Positions 23,098 through 34,612 of a stretch of 64,000 bases of DNA are shown one piece after another (position 1 is the first letter of the stretch; every line of letters begins with the position of its first letter). This stretch comes from Brachynemurus nebulosus (Eukaryota > Arthropoda > Insecta > Neuroptera > Myrmeleontidae): positions 2,118,001 through 2,182,000 of the forward strand of contig JAPWDM010000008.1 in NCBI GenBank assembly GCA_035578155.1, in the 5' to 3' direction. The notes beneath the pieces are model-generated. The model had not been told where the DNA came from. It searched no databases and worked only from the letters and a program-made list of their open reading frames with translations. The translations under genes were made by a program, and so were the position numbers.

Positions 23098-25100
23098 ATG
23101 GAAAATAAAGGGTCCATATCAAAGGCTGATGCATTTACTGTTAAAATAAAAGAGGAGAAAAATTTACAAAATGAAGACAGTTCATTTTTAAATAAAACAA
23201 AAACGGAAGTACCGGAATCTTCATGTTATGAAAATGAAATAAAATTGGAACTGGACGAAAGCAATAATACTTGTGACTTATTAAATTTAAAAAGTTTACA
23301 TACCGAAATTAAATTAGAAGATGATGAAGAGGATATGTTAACGGAAAATAGTGATTTATTTGACGATAGTTGTGAAAATTTAACAAATACCAACAGTGCA
23401 CAAGATTGTTTAAGGAATTATGAAAAAAGTCAAACCAGTGAAAAGCCATACACGTCAAGCCATTTGAAGAAACATCAGAAACCCCTTACTGGTGAAAAAC
23501 AGTTCGATTGTAATATTTGTTTTAAAACGTTTTCTCGGTCAAGTGATTTACGAAGACATGAAAGGACACATACAGGAGAAAAACCATTCAAATGTAACAT
23601 ATGTTTTAAAACATTTTCTCGGTCAAGTAACTTAAAACTGCATAAAAGAACACATACAGGCGAGAAACCATTCAAATGTGATACATGTTATAAAACATTT
23701 TCTTTCTTATCTACTTTACGGAAACATAAAATAACACATACAGGAGAAAAACCATTCAAATGTGAAACATGTTTTAAAACATTTTCTCAGTCAGGCGATT
23801 TAAAAACACATAAGAGATTACATACAGGAGAAAAACTGTTTAAATGTGATACATGCTTTAAAACATTTTCACTGTTACATCATTTGAAAGGACATAAAAG
23901 AACACATACAGGAGAAAAACCATTCAAATGTGAAACATGTTTTAAAACATTTTCTCAGTCAGGCGATTTAAAAACACATAAGAGATTACATACAGGAGAA
24001 AAACCGTTTAAATGTGATACATGCTTTAAAACGTTTTCACTGTTACATCATTTGAACATACATGAAAGAACACACACAGGAGAGAAACCATTCAAATGTA
24101 ATGTATGTTTTAAAACATTTTCTGACTCAAGTAATTTAAAAAAACATGAAAGAACACATACAGGACAGAAACCATTCAAATGTGAAACATGTTTTAAAAC
24201 ATTTTCTCAGTCAGGCGATTTAAAAACACATAAGAGATTACATACAGGAGAAAAACCGTTTAAATGTGATACATGCTTTAAAACATTTTCACAGTTACAT
24301 CATTTGAAAGGACATAAAAGAACACATACAGGAGAAAAACCATTCAAATGTAATGTATGTTTTAAAACATTTTCTCATTCAAATAGTTTGAAAGATCATA
24401 AAATAACACATACAGGAGAGAAACCATTCAAATGTGAAACATGTTTTAAAACATTTTCTCAGTCGGGGCGATTTAAAAACACATAAGAGATTACATACAG
24501 GAGAAAAACCGTTTAAATGTGATACATGCTTTAAAACGTTTTCACTGTTACATCATTTGAAAGGACATGAAAGAACACATACAGGAGAAAAACCATTCAA
24601 ATGTAATGTATGTTTTAAAACATTTTCTGACTCAAGTAATTTAAAAAAACATGAAAGAACACATACAGGACAGAAACCATTCAAATGTGATACATGTAGT
24701 AAAACATTTTCTAAGTCAAGTGATTTAAAAAGACATGAAAGGACACATACAGGAGAGAAACCATTCAAATGTAATACTTGTTTTAAAACGTTTTCTCAGT
24801 CAGGTCATTTAAAAAGACATGAAAGGACACATACAGGAGAAAAACCATTCAAATGTAACATATGTAATAAAACATTTTCTCTGTTAAACAATTTAAAAAC
24901 ACATAAAAGAACACACAGGAGAAAAACCATTCAAATGTAACACATGTTTTAAAACATTTTCACAGTCAAGTAATTTGAAATTGCATGAAAAAATACATAC
25001 AGGAGAAAAACCATTCAAATGTGATATATGCTTTAAAACATTTTCTCGTTCAGATAGTTTGAACGGACACGTCAAAAAAGTTCATATTTTAAAAAAATAG
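23098..25100 (+). pseudogene. C2H2 zinc-finger gene, 19 fingers, two frameshifts
   Basis: ATG 23098 (MENKGS) opens a 462-residue frame to 24486 with the acidic N-terminus (IKEE, TKTE, two IKLE), the vestigial finger and 11 complete fingers. A 1-base gain in a G-run (tcggggcg for tcaggcg, about 24464-24468) breaks finger 12. Fingers 13-17 continue in the next frame to 24940. A 2-base loss in a linker (acacacagg for acacatacagg, about 24912-24915) breaks it again. Fingers 18-19 end with HVKKVH and a TAG at 25098-25100. A pair of fingers (SQSGDLKTHKRLH, then LHHL) recurs four times, so the array grew by small block duplications. The first frame alone would still encode an 11-finger protein. Confidence 0.85.
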
Positions 25101-25374
25101 AAAAATTTATATTATTGTATATTTTTACTGGTGTCTTTCTCTTTGTTTATTCTTTTAGTTTTTTCTGTTGTTTTATTTAAAAGTGACTTGTATGTGGAAT
25201 GTCTTTCATTTGACGTCTTATGACGTGAATGACCGTCAAGGTGTTAAATATATTTATAAGAATAAATTTTTTCAAAGAAGTAATTTGTATTATTTTTTAT
25301 TACTAATGGCCCCGTCCTAAAAAGTTGAAAAAAAAATTAATTAAATTGTATAAAATAATATTAAATCAAGTATA
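25101..25374 (+). other. 3' flank with AATAAA, shared with the gene at 30065
   Basis: Homologous to 31568-31845. AATAAA lies at 25261-25266 about 160 bases after the stop, in the phrase tttataagaataaat, a credible poly(A) signal. The upstream word tgacgtcttatgacg is conserved between the copies. Confidence 0.6.
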
Positions 25375-25382
25375 CTAAACAG

Positions 25383-25861
25383 TAGTGATGTCGGGCCGAG
25401 AAGCAGTTAATCGATTAATCGACTAAAATTGTTTTTCTGATAAAATTAGTCATTAGTCGAAAATATCGAGCACAGAGTAGTCAACTAATCGACTAAATTT
25501 TCAGTCGAATTCATGGTAAGGTAACCTATGCAACTCTTTCAAAAACGAAGTTTTTTTCGAATTTAATTGTGGATTTTAAATATTTTTCTTTTAAGAAAAA
25601 GAAAGATATGAAATATTACAATATATTAATCACATAAAAGTGAAAAATCATACAGATAGAGAATTTTTTAGTTTCCATTTTTTGAAGTTCAATAAATAAT
25701 ACAGAAAAATTGTTAAATTAGTCGTTTTTAGTCATTTGAAAAAAAAATTAATCATTTAATCGAAGGTAAAATAGTCGACTATATAAAAGGTAAAATATGA
25801 CTAAATTTAAACAAAATTAGTCGACTAAACCGACTAATCGATTAATCATCCGACATCACTA
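25383..25861. mobile_element. hAT-type MITE with TCGATTAATCGAC subterminal repeats
   Basis: 479 bases. Inverted ends TAGTGATGTCGG and CCGACATCACTA. Perfect 8-base duplication CTAAACAG at 25375-25382 and 25862-25869. The paralogous 3' flank at 31846-31853 has one CTAAACAG and no insert, an unambiguous empty site. Many attagtcgactaa-like words lie near both ends, a usual transposase-binding layout. No coding capacity. Confidence 0.93.
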
Positions 25862-26057
25862 CTAAACAGTAGTTCATTAACTAACCACGCTATTTAAGTT
25901 AAATTTCGCTTGTTGATTGGTGATGTTATATAAATTCTGTTTCGGTCATCCTCAGAGTAGGAGGATGACCGAAAGGTTGAAAACGCGTTCAGTAAAAATA
26001 ATTTTTAATTCGTGAAATAGACAATGTAATCGAACTTTAAATATTTTTCAATATTTA

Positions 26058-26464
<407 letters not shown>

Positions 26465-26480
26465 CACAACCGTATTAACC

Positions 26481-27216
26481 ACAGAGGACAGAGGTACAAT
26501 CCGTATCTCTCCACTACTGGAATCAGTGTAACAGGTAAGAGATAGAAAATATGTTATATACGTGCACGGTGTTTACCCCAGAGCACAGAGATCCTGCAAC
26601 TATCTCTTTCATGAAATCGCTAGTGTGTCTTTCTGTGTACCTTAGGCTCGTAGCTGGTCAGTGCCTCACTGGCATTCACCCAGTGTAGTTCAGTCAATCA
26701 ACAATAGATTTGATTGTTGTGAGCACTGTAGAACCCCCTCACGCAGCGTTGTTTGTATCACACATATGTATGCGGCCTGGTCACGTGACTGTCCCCTCTG
26801 TCTCGATTACGCACACATACACAGTTTAGCGCGCCAATACAAAGTAAACACCTTGCACGTATATAACATATTTTCTATCTCTTACCTGTTACACTGATTC
26901 CAGTAGTGGAGAGATACGGATTGTACCTCTGTCCTCTGTGGTGTTTACTTTGTATTGGCGCGCTAAACTGTGTATGTGTGCGTAATCGAGACAGAGGGGA
27001 CAGTCACGTGACCAGGCTGCATACATATGTGTGATACAAACAACGCTGCGTGAGGGGGTTCTACAGTGCTTTCAACAATCAAGTTTATTGTTATTTGACT
27101 GAACTACACTGGGTGAATGCCAGTGAGGCACTGACCAGCTACGAGCCTAAGGTACACAGAAAGACACACTAGCGATTTCATGAAAGAGATAGTTGCAGGG
27201 TCTCTGTGCTCTGGGG
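26481..27216. mobile_element. Foldback element of the CACGTGAC family, best copy
   Basis: 736 bases, flanked by TATTAACC at 26473-26480 and 27217-27224. 26578-26845 is the inverted complement of about 26940-27222, and 26485-26575 pairs with about 26855-26940, so nearly the whole element folds on itself. Words include gtcacgtgac (about 26779 and 27000), gcctcactggcattcac and ggcgcgcta. The exact boundary is uncertain by 2 bases because the terminal CC can belong to element or target. No protein. Confidence 0.8.
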
Positions 27217-27237
27217 TATTAACCCATCACTAATAAC

Positions 27238-28524
27238 TATAGTCCGGATAAAATAATTTTTCACAGGACCGGCTTAACGATTTCAGTGTAATACTGTTAG
27301 ACTGTTTGTATTTATGTATGAGTCTGCTAGAGCAAATAATGTTCCTTTACATACATACATACATAAACTGATTAAATTAAATCGAATTAACATAATATGT
27401 TTTAGAAAATATTACTAATTTTTCCTTAAAAAATGTTCATACAAAACTAGTATATCTTGCCAACAAACTATACACAAATAAAAGTATCCATATTAAGAAA
27501 AAAAGATATAACGTTAATAATGTGTTATCTAATAAAATATTATGTAGGTATTTATTTCATTTTTGCTAACTAATATTTTTTTGTATATACTTTTGAGCAT
27601 TGAATAAATAGTGGGAATACACTTATATACACAATCTATATGAAAATGAAAAGTGACTAAAGTTTTGACGAATATGGATGGTTAAACAAGAGGCGATTTA
27701 AAATTTTCCTAGATTAACTGATGTTATATTGGTTAGTATAAATATTTTTAGAACATTTATTAATAAATAATCCCAAATTACAACAAAAATCACATAAAAA
27801 TTGAAAAATATTCATTACCATCGATAGTTTGTAGGTGTTCTGTGTTTGTAGATTATAAAAGGTGTTAACCAATATAACGATTTTGCTTCAAAAAATAATA
27901 TCTAAAAAACTTTAAAAATTTAAAAATCGATTGTTTAGTCCATATAAATATTCTAATATCAATAGTATCTGTGGTTAAATACAAATAATACATACGTACA
28001 TATTTATACGTACGACACGTACGATGTCATCAAAATGATGTTTTGTTTATGCTTTTGAGTGAAATGGACAACTAGATTAAATATTGTTTGATTTACATTG
28101 CATGTGTATGTACCTATGTGGAAAACTAAAAATTTTAAAAAATTGTAAACAAGGTACATATATTAAATTTTAAAAAGTTAAAAAGAGATAAGGAGTTTGT
28201 TTATCAATTGATACTGAAAGAAAGCCGCCGGTGGGAAAGAAGACAATAAATTTTGTTTTATATGTAACTGCGAGCTAGTTAGACAAATAAATATTGCAAA
28301 ACTTTAATTCAACAAAATTTGGGGCCCCTTTTAATTTTTGATATAAATCTCACATAATAAAATTTTTCTAAAAAGTTTTCGCTTCTCTATGTTGAATTTC
28401 AATAAATTTTCAGGATTCTGTTATTTCTGTTGTAGCAGACTCATACGTAAATACAAACAGTCTAACAGTATTACACTGAAATCGTTAAGCCGGTCCTGTG
28501 AAAAATTATTTCATCCGGTCTATA
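27238..28524. mobile_element. 1.29-kb inverted-repeat element, family T, copy 1
   Basis: Ends TATAGTCCGGAT and (inverted) TATAGACCGGAT, with inverted-repeat homology of about 90 bases (ttcacaggaccggcttaac). Perfect 8-base duplication CTAATAAC at 27230-27237 and 28525-28532. A full second copy lies inverted at 40255-41529. The interior is AT-rich without a transposase. Eight-base duplication suggests hAT or a similar superfamily. Confidence 0.92.
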
Positions 28525-28554
28525 CTAATAACTAATACTATATACATATATGAT

Positions 28555-28638
28555 AAATTTGAATTCATGCCAATTCATTCCGTTTACACTACTACTGCCA
28601 CCAACGTAGGTATTTGAAAACCTCACGACGTGCCACAC
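28555..28638 (+). promoter_or_regulatory. Upstream half of the 5' flank, separated from its gene
   Basis: Contains tttgaattcatgcc, cattccgtttacactact, gccaccaacgtagg and cacgacgtgccacac, i.e. the distal half of the family 5' block. The proximal half resumes at 29951 before the gene at 30065. The 1.3-kb element 28647-29950 sits between them. Confidence 0.7.
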
Positions 28639-28951
28639 CCAGCCACCAAGGGGACAAACTAGATTCGCTTTGCCTCTGTTCCACTTGTAATGAGTTTGTG
28701 ACGTAGTTTGTTTGTGTACATACACACTGTTTGCAGTGTATTAGTTTGGTTTTTTGTAGTAGTATGTGTATACACGCATACAACCACAATACACGTATTA
28801 CCAGAGAGAGCTGTTCAACGTGTTCAACTAACAATGGGTATATTGTTAATATAATGGTGTGTTGACTCGACGACGACTACTGACGGACTAATGCCTTAAG
28901 CTGTGACTGGCTTACAAATGACTCCAAGCGAATTTCACTTTTTTTATGTTA

Positions 28952-29926
28952 AGCGGCTTCTACACGATGCTACGAACGTTCCTTCCAACATTCGATCGAA
29001 CGTTTGAGGCAATTAAGTTCGATAGTTGGTGCGACGAATGTATCTGCTACACGGTGAGTCGAATGTTTGATCCAATACGAATGATGATGTGTTGGTACTC
29101 AGTGGGCGACGATGTCATCTGTCTGATGTTATCTCTAATGTTATACACTGATGTTGTCTCTCTTGTATAATGTGTTGGGACAAACGTGACGAAGATGTTA
29201 TCTGTCTGATGTTATCTCTAATGTTATACACTGATGTTGTCTCTCTTCACATGAACGAGTCGTGCGCAACCAACGAACACAACCAACATTGACCTTCAAA
29301 CGTTCGAAGCATCCCTTTTACTCGGTGCAAGAATACCGACATCGAACGGGACACGACCAAATGCGAATGTTTGACGCTCGACATTGGACACTCGTAGGTT
29401 CGAACAACGGCTACACGATGCTATGAACCATCCATGTCCCTGTCACTCTCCATTTAGTCTATTATAAAAAAATGGACCGTTTTCTGACGTCGCTGTAACT
29501 AATATACCAGATGGCGTTGATTTACTAGGGGATAAAATTAGAGTCGAGACATGAGGTTTAATAGTTCGCTCTTTTTCATCTAAAATAAATTGGAAATAAA
29601 TTAAATATTTAAAAAAATACTTTAATTCAACCTAGAAAGATTAATTAAATTAAAAAATTTTAATTCTTCGTTAACACAGAACTTGGTGACGATACTTTTG
29701 TGCTCAATCATGTGGTAATTAATTTTGACATCTATTTGATGAAAAATGCTCACATGTCCCAACTCTATTTAGTGTACCCCCTATACCATTAGCGCCACGT
29801 AGCAAACGTAGCAAACTGTGACATGAAAAGGTCCGTCCTTGAAAACAAGTGGCAGGGACATGGAACCATCCAACGTCGAATGTTGGAAGGTGTTCGTAGC
29901 GTTCGTAGCATCGTGTAGCAGCGGCA
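28952..29926. mobile_element. Inverted-repeat element nested in family E, TTA duplication
   Basis: Inverted ends share CTACACGATGCTACGAACG, then ccttccaacattcga. TTA occurs on both sides (28949-28951 and 29927-29929), and removing the insert restores the family E sequence seen at 21545 and 53410. A direct repeat of about 60 bases (gatgttatctctaatgtt) occurs twice at 29115-29250. Three-base TTA targets fit PIF/Harbinger; that is inference. Confidence 0.8.
29433..29862. mobile_element. hAT-type MITE, copy 2 (innermost of a triple nest)
   Basis: 430 bases, nearly identical to 15862-16297. Ends CATGTCCCTGTCAC and (inverted) CATGTCCCTGCCAC. Perfect 8-base duplication GAACCATC at 29425-29432 and 29863-29870. 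Confidence 0.92.
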
Positions 29927-29950
29927 TTAGTTGGCTTCTAGTGTTCTATG

Positions 29951-30064
29951 CCAGCCACACTGTCACACTCACGTCACACTGACCTTGCTGACCTTCATCA
30001 GACTTGATAATCGTCAAAACCTCAAAACGGTAGAATTGAAATAATTAAATTCTCGGAGAAGAAA
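29951..30064 (+). promoter_or_regulatory. Proximal half of the family 5' flank
   Basis: Contains cacactgtcacac, gaccttcatcagacttg, ctcaaaacggtagaatt and tctcggaga before the ATG. It is all that remains next to the gene after the element at 28647 moved the distal half 1.3 kb away. Confidence 0.6.
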
Positions 30065-31567
30065 ATGGAAAGTAAAGGGTCCATATCAAAGCCTGATGCA
30101 TTTACTGTTAAAATAAAAGAGGAGGAAAATGTACAGAATGTAGACAACTCATTTTTAAATGTAATAAAAACGGAAGTACCAGATTCTCAATGTTATGAAA
30201 ATGAAATCAAATTGGAACTGGAAGAAAGTAATAATAGTGATGATTTAATAAATTTGGAAAGTTTACACACCGAGATTAAATTAGAAGATGATGAAAAGGA
30301 TATGATAACAGAGGAAAATATTTTATCCGGCGAATGTTGCGAAAATTTAACAAATACCAACAGTGCAACTGAACAAGATTGTTTAAGGAATTATGAAAAA
30401 AGTCAAACCAGTGAAAAACCATACACGTCCAGCCATTTGAAGAAACATCAGAAGCCCCCTACTGGTGAAAAACAATTCGAATGTGATGTGTGTTTTAAAA
30501 CATTTTCTCAGCCAAGTAGTTTACAAAGACATGAAATAATACATACAGGAGAAAAACCATTCAAATGTAACACATGTTTTAAAACATTTCTTCGATCAGA
30601 TCATTTAAAATCACATGAAAGAACACATACAGGAGAGAAACCATTCAAATGTGATGTATGTTTTAAAACATTTTCTCACTCAAATAGTTGGAAGGGTCAT
30701 AAAAGAACACATACGGGAGAAAAACCATTAAAATGTGATACATGTTTTAAAACATTTAATAATTCAAGCAATTTGAAAGCACATGAAAGAATCCATACAG
30801 AAGAGAAACCATTCCAATGCGCTACATGTTTTAAAACATTTTCTCGGTCAAGTGATTTGAAAAGACATGGAAGATTACATACAGGAGAGAAACCATTCAA
30901 ATGTGGTACATGTTTTAAAACATTTTCTCGGTCAAGTGTTTTGAAAACACATGAAAGAATACATACGGGAGAGAAACCATTCAAATGTGATATATGTTTT
31001 AAAACATTTTCTCAGTTAGGAAATTTGCAGACACATGAAAGAATACATACGGGAGAAAAACCGTTCAAATGTAATGTATGTTTTAAAACATTTTCTGATC
31101 AATCTGCTTTATGGAAACATGAAAGAACACACACAGGAGAAAAACCATTTAAGTGTAATATATGTAATAAAACATTTTTTCGGTCAAGTAATTTAAAAGC
31201 ACATAAAAGAACACATACGGGAGAGAAACCATTCAAATGTGATACATGCTTTAGAACATTTTCTCGGTCGGACCATTTAAAAACACATGAAAGAATACAC
31301 ACGGGAGAAAAACCATTTGAATGTAATATATGTTTTGAAACATTTTCTACGTCAAGCAGTTTGAAATTGCATGAAAAAGTACATACAGGGGAGAAACCCA
31401 TATGTAATGTATGTAGTAAAACATTTTCTACGTCACATAATTTAAAAAAACATGAAAGAATACATACAGGGGAGAAACCATTCAAATGTGATATATGCTT
31501 TAAAACATTTTCTCGTTCAGATAGTTTGAACGGACACGTCAAAAGAGTTCATATTTTAAAAAAATAG
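30065..31567 (+). CDS. C2H2 zinc-finger protein, 13 fingers, complete
   Basis: Predicted nuclear zinc-finger protein of 500 residues, single exon, from MESKGS in a gaaaATGG context. All four lysine motifs are present (IKEE, IKTE, IKLE, IKLE). The vestigial finger (SSHLKKHQK) precedes 13 fingers from about residue 140. Finger 3 has Trp where the helix usually has Leu (SNSWKGH), and one linker is shortened to TGEKPIC before finger 12. The last finger keeps the longer H-x4-H spacing (HVKRVH) and is followed by ILKK, the same ending as the broken copy at 23098-25100. With its AATAAA at 31732-31737 it is the most complete forward-strand gene, although its upstream region is split by transposons. 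Confidence 0.92.
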   Translation: MESKGSISKPDAFTVKIKEEENVQNVDNSFLNVIKTEVPDSQCYENEIKLELEESNNSDDLINLESLHTEIKLEDDEKDMITEENILSGECCENLTNTNSATEQDCLRNYEKSQTSEKPYTSSHLKKHQKPPTGEKQFECDVCFKTFSQPSSLQRHEIIHTGEKPFKCNTCFKTFLRSDHLKSHERTHTGEKPFKCDVCFKTFSHSNSWKGHKRTHTGEKPLKCDTCFKTFNNSSNLKAHERIHTEEKPFQCATCFKTFSRSSDLKRHGRLHTGEKPFKCGTCFKTFSRSSVLKTHERIHTGEKPFKCDICFKTFSQLGNLQTHERIHTGEKPFKCNVCFKTFSDQSALWKHERTHTGEKPFKCNICNKTFFRSSNLKAHKRTHTGEKPFKCDTCFRTFSRSDHLKTHERIHTGEKPFECNICFETFSTSSSLKLHEKVHTGEKPICNVCSKTFSTSHNLKKHERIHTGEKPFKCDICFKTFSRSDSLNGHVKRVHILKK

Positions 31568-31994
31568 AAAAATTTATATTATTGTATATTTTTACTGGTG
31601 TCTTTCTCTTTGTTTATTCTTTTAGTTTTTTCTGTTGTTTTACATATTTAAAAGTGACTTGTATGTGGAATGTCTTTCATTTGACGTCTTATGACGTTAA
31701 TGACCGTCAAGGTGTTAAATATGTTTATAAGAATAAATTTTTTCAAAGAAGTAATTTGTATTATTTTGTCACTAACGACCCTGTCCTAAAAAAAAAGTTA
31801 AAAAAAATTAATTAAATTGTATAAAATAATATTATATCAAGTATACTAAACAGTAGTTCATTAACTAACAACGCTATTTAAGTTAGATTTCGCTTGTTGA
31901 TCGGTGATGGTATATAAATTCTGTTTGCTAATTGGTTTAAAGGCAGAAGTAAAAGTATTTTTAGTCCCTTGGGACTAAAAGTGATTACTTCCTA
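31568..31994 (+). other. 3' flank with AATAAA, empty site for the 25383 element
   Basis: Homologous to 25101-25940. AATAAA at 31732-31737. The single CTAAACAG at 31846-31853 marks the target used in the paralogue. Homology between the two gene copies fades near 31920. Confidence 0.65.
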
Positions 31995-32218
31995 TTGGCG
32001 ACGCAAAGATTACGCGAGCGCTCCTGGTTTTTTAAATTAGAAGCTGTATCAAGTAAAAATTTTTGTATACGTTTAATTGTTGATAAAAAATGTACTATAC
32101 AAATTATGCGCGGATTACTAGATTTTATATCACCCATTAATCGTATACGTATATTTTTACTTGATGCTAATTCTAATTTTACCACCAGAGGCGCGAATGA
32201 GAATCTTTGCGTCGCCAA
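31995..32218. mobile_element. 224-bp inverted-repeat MITE
   Basis: Ends TTGGCGACGCAAAGATT and its inverted copy; arms of about 85 bases pair imperfectly (catcaagtaaaaat). TA lies just outside both ends, a possible two-base target. The overlapping short reading frames on both strands mirror each other because of the palindrome and are not genes. Confidence 0.75.
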
Positions 32219-32377
32219 ATATTTTAGTTTCAAAAATATTATTGATAAATCTTTAGTATCATATAGTGCTTAGGATTTATAATAATATTTTATGATATAA
32301 ATTCTGTAGGTTGCCTTTGCTGATTGAGGAAATGTTGAGCAATTACAACAGTAAGACCCGAAGTGTAGAGTTTTTGT

Positions 32378-32646
32378 AAATAAATCACATTTTTCTGTTA
32401 TCGTATCCTCTTCATCATCTTCTAATTTAATTTCAGTATGTAAACTTTTCAAATTTAATAAGTCACAAGTATTATTGGTTTCTTCCAGAGTTCCAGTTTT
32501 ATTTCGTTCCCATAACATGAAGATTCAGCTACTTCTGTTTCTAGTATTTTTGAAAATGAGTTGTCTACATTCTGCAAATTTTCTTCCTTTTTTATTACTT
32601 TAACAGTATATGCATCAATCTTTGATGCACACCGTTTATTTTCCAT
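32378..32646 (-). pseudogene. N-terminal module fragment of a zinc-finger gene
   Basis: Reverse-strand start MENKRC with the usual upstream context (family 5' block at about 32647-32715). It keeps the acidic module, including IKKE, a diverged ETEV in place of KTEV, and two IKLE motifs, but a 2-base gain near 32487 (aactctgg for aactgg) shifts the frame. The sequence leaves the family after EKCDLF and has no fingers. Either a deletion or a transposon removed the array. It could at most make a short acidic peptide. Confidence 0.8.
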
Positions 32647-32719
32647 TTTCTTTTCTTTCTTTTCTCCGGTAAAATAATTTTGCCGTTTTCAGATTTTGAC
32701 AATTTTCAAGTCTGAGGTT

Positions 32720-33113
32720 TCGATACCTTAGCACCCCAGCAATTATTTTTTGAAATTTTATTTTCACATATCGTTAGTTCGTCGTTTGTTCTTTATTGTT
32801 CCTCATTTATTATTGCTTGTTCGTATATACATATGGTATATGTATTCTGTTTATGTATTTATAAAAAATGACATCAAAATGCAAACTCAAACTAGCGCCC
32901 CCTCCACTCACATACTAATTATGGTTTTTAGTTTTTATTTCTACTGACGCCCACATTGAGCCCTACTGTGGGCTGGATTATCACTTAGATTATACATAAT
33001 ATGTAATAAAGTTTTTCCCCTTAAGTGGAGATAGTAGCGTTCCTTCTGATATATTCTCTGGTACATACCCTCACCCTTCTCTCTGGAAAGTGAGACAGGA
33101 ATATACAAACCAC
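32720..33113. other. Spacer, no gene seen
   Basis: AT-rich, without recognised coding or repeat structure apart from ordinary low-complexity tracts. It ends at the target site of the element starting 33114. Confidence 0.4.
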
Positions 33114-33719
33114 CATAGAACACTAGAAGCAAACTAATATCAAAAAAATGTAGCTCGCTTGGAGTCATTTGTGGGTCTGTCACAGCTTAAGACATTTAGT
33201 CAGTCTGTGTCGGTCACTGAATGCACAACGCATTATAATGTATTGAAAGACCATTGTTACTTGACCGATAATACGTGTATTATAGTTAATGCCCGGACGT
33301 ATAGTGCAGGTCATAAATTATCCTGTCAAAAATTGCCCAAAAAACGTATCACCATTCGTTAGAAGCGGCACATAATTTATCTATTTTTCATAAATACATT
33401 TATAATTTTTTTCTAAATGCGCTTTATAGTTTGTGTGACACGAACTAAAGAGGTACTCTACAAATATATTTTGTTTTGAAAGCAATAAAATTTCATATAA
33501 ACAACATAGTCGCTCAATTTAAGTTTGTAACATCACTCGCGCGACGAACGAACACAGTTTAATTTGATCAACTACATGTGAATTATGTAAACATCTATCT
33601 GAAGAAAAAATTTTTTTTCATACACTGAAACTATAAATCATCCTGTCAAAAAATTGAATTGTTGATAAAACATATATGAAAGGAGCGTGTCTTGTAAATT
33701 TTTATGAGGAGATATTTCT

Positions 33720-34560
33720 TGTACAAAGATACAGATAAATTAAAACTATAACATAATTCGATTTCACCACTGGGTTGGTCATCGAAAAGATGCTTGAATA
33801 GCGAAATCTGGCAAAAGTTCTAGCATATTCTTTCAATAATCAGAAAAGATATAAAAAATCCTTAATCAATGGATTGACCAACGAAAAAGTAACCAAGTAC
33901 CGATATTTAGAATAAGTTCTAGAATATTCTTTTTGGAAATTAGAAAAAGTATCGAATATCTGATTTCACCACCAAATTTTTCATCGAAAAGCGATCAATT
34001 AATGGAATTAGGCAAAGGTTCGAGAATATTCTATTCTGAAAATAGAAAATATATCCAAAAACCGACTTCACCATTGGTTTGGGCATCAAAAAAGTGTCCA
34101 AATAGCAGAATTCGTCAAAAGTTCTAGAATATTCCTTTTGGAAATCAGAAAATTTATTGAAAATTTTGCATCACCATTGGATTGTTCATCAAAAAAGTGA
34201 CCAAGAAATGAAATTCGGTAAAAGCTCTAGAATATTCTATGTGAAAATCAGATAAGATATCCAAAACTTGATGTCACCATCGGATTAGTTAGTTAAAAAG
34301 GATCCATGTAGCGAAATTTAACGAAATTTCGAGAATGTTCTATCTGGATATCAGCTAGGATATCGAAAAATTTACTTCACCATTTGTTTAGTCATCGAAA
34401 AACAAGTTAAATGCAGGTGAAAATATTTGACAAAAGTTTCTATTCGAAAATTAATAAAGATGTCGAAAAACCAATATCACTATTAGAAGAATTATTAAAA
34501 TAGAAGCTAAATAAAGATATTTAACAAAAGTTTTAGAATGTTCTGTTCGAGAACTAGCAA
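33720..34560. repeat. Tandem repeat, about 103-bp unit, about 8 copies
   Basis: The word ctagaatattct or a variant recurs at about 33822, 33921, 34023, 34125, 34229 and onward. Between recurrences the unit includes aaaatcagaaaagatat, ttcaccattgg and catcgaaaa. Copies are diverged, so the array is old relative to the one beside it. Confidence 0.75.
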
Positions 34561-34612
34561 AGATAAAGAATTATTTATCATAAGCTGGTTATAATTTATG
34601 AATTTAGGCTCC

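Larger units (their letters stand above)
28647..29950. mobile_element. hAT-type element family E, copy 2, carrying nested elements
   Basis: Starts CAAGGGGACAAACTAG and ends CTAGTGTTCTATG. Perfect 8-base duplication CCAGCCAC at 28639-28646 and 29951-29958. It interrupts the conserved 5' flank of the gene at 30065 about 110 bases before the ATG. A second element (28952-29926) lies inside it and a third (29433-29862) inside that. Confidence 0.9.

Noticed and set aside
31985..32273. Overlapping frames on both strands around 32.1 kb
   Set aside because: They mirror each other because the 224-base MITE is a palindrome; no domain.
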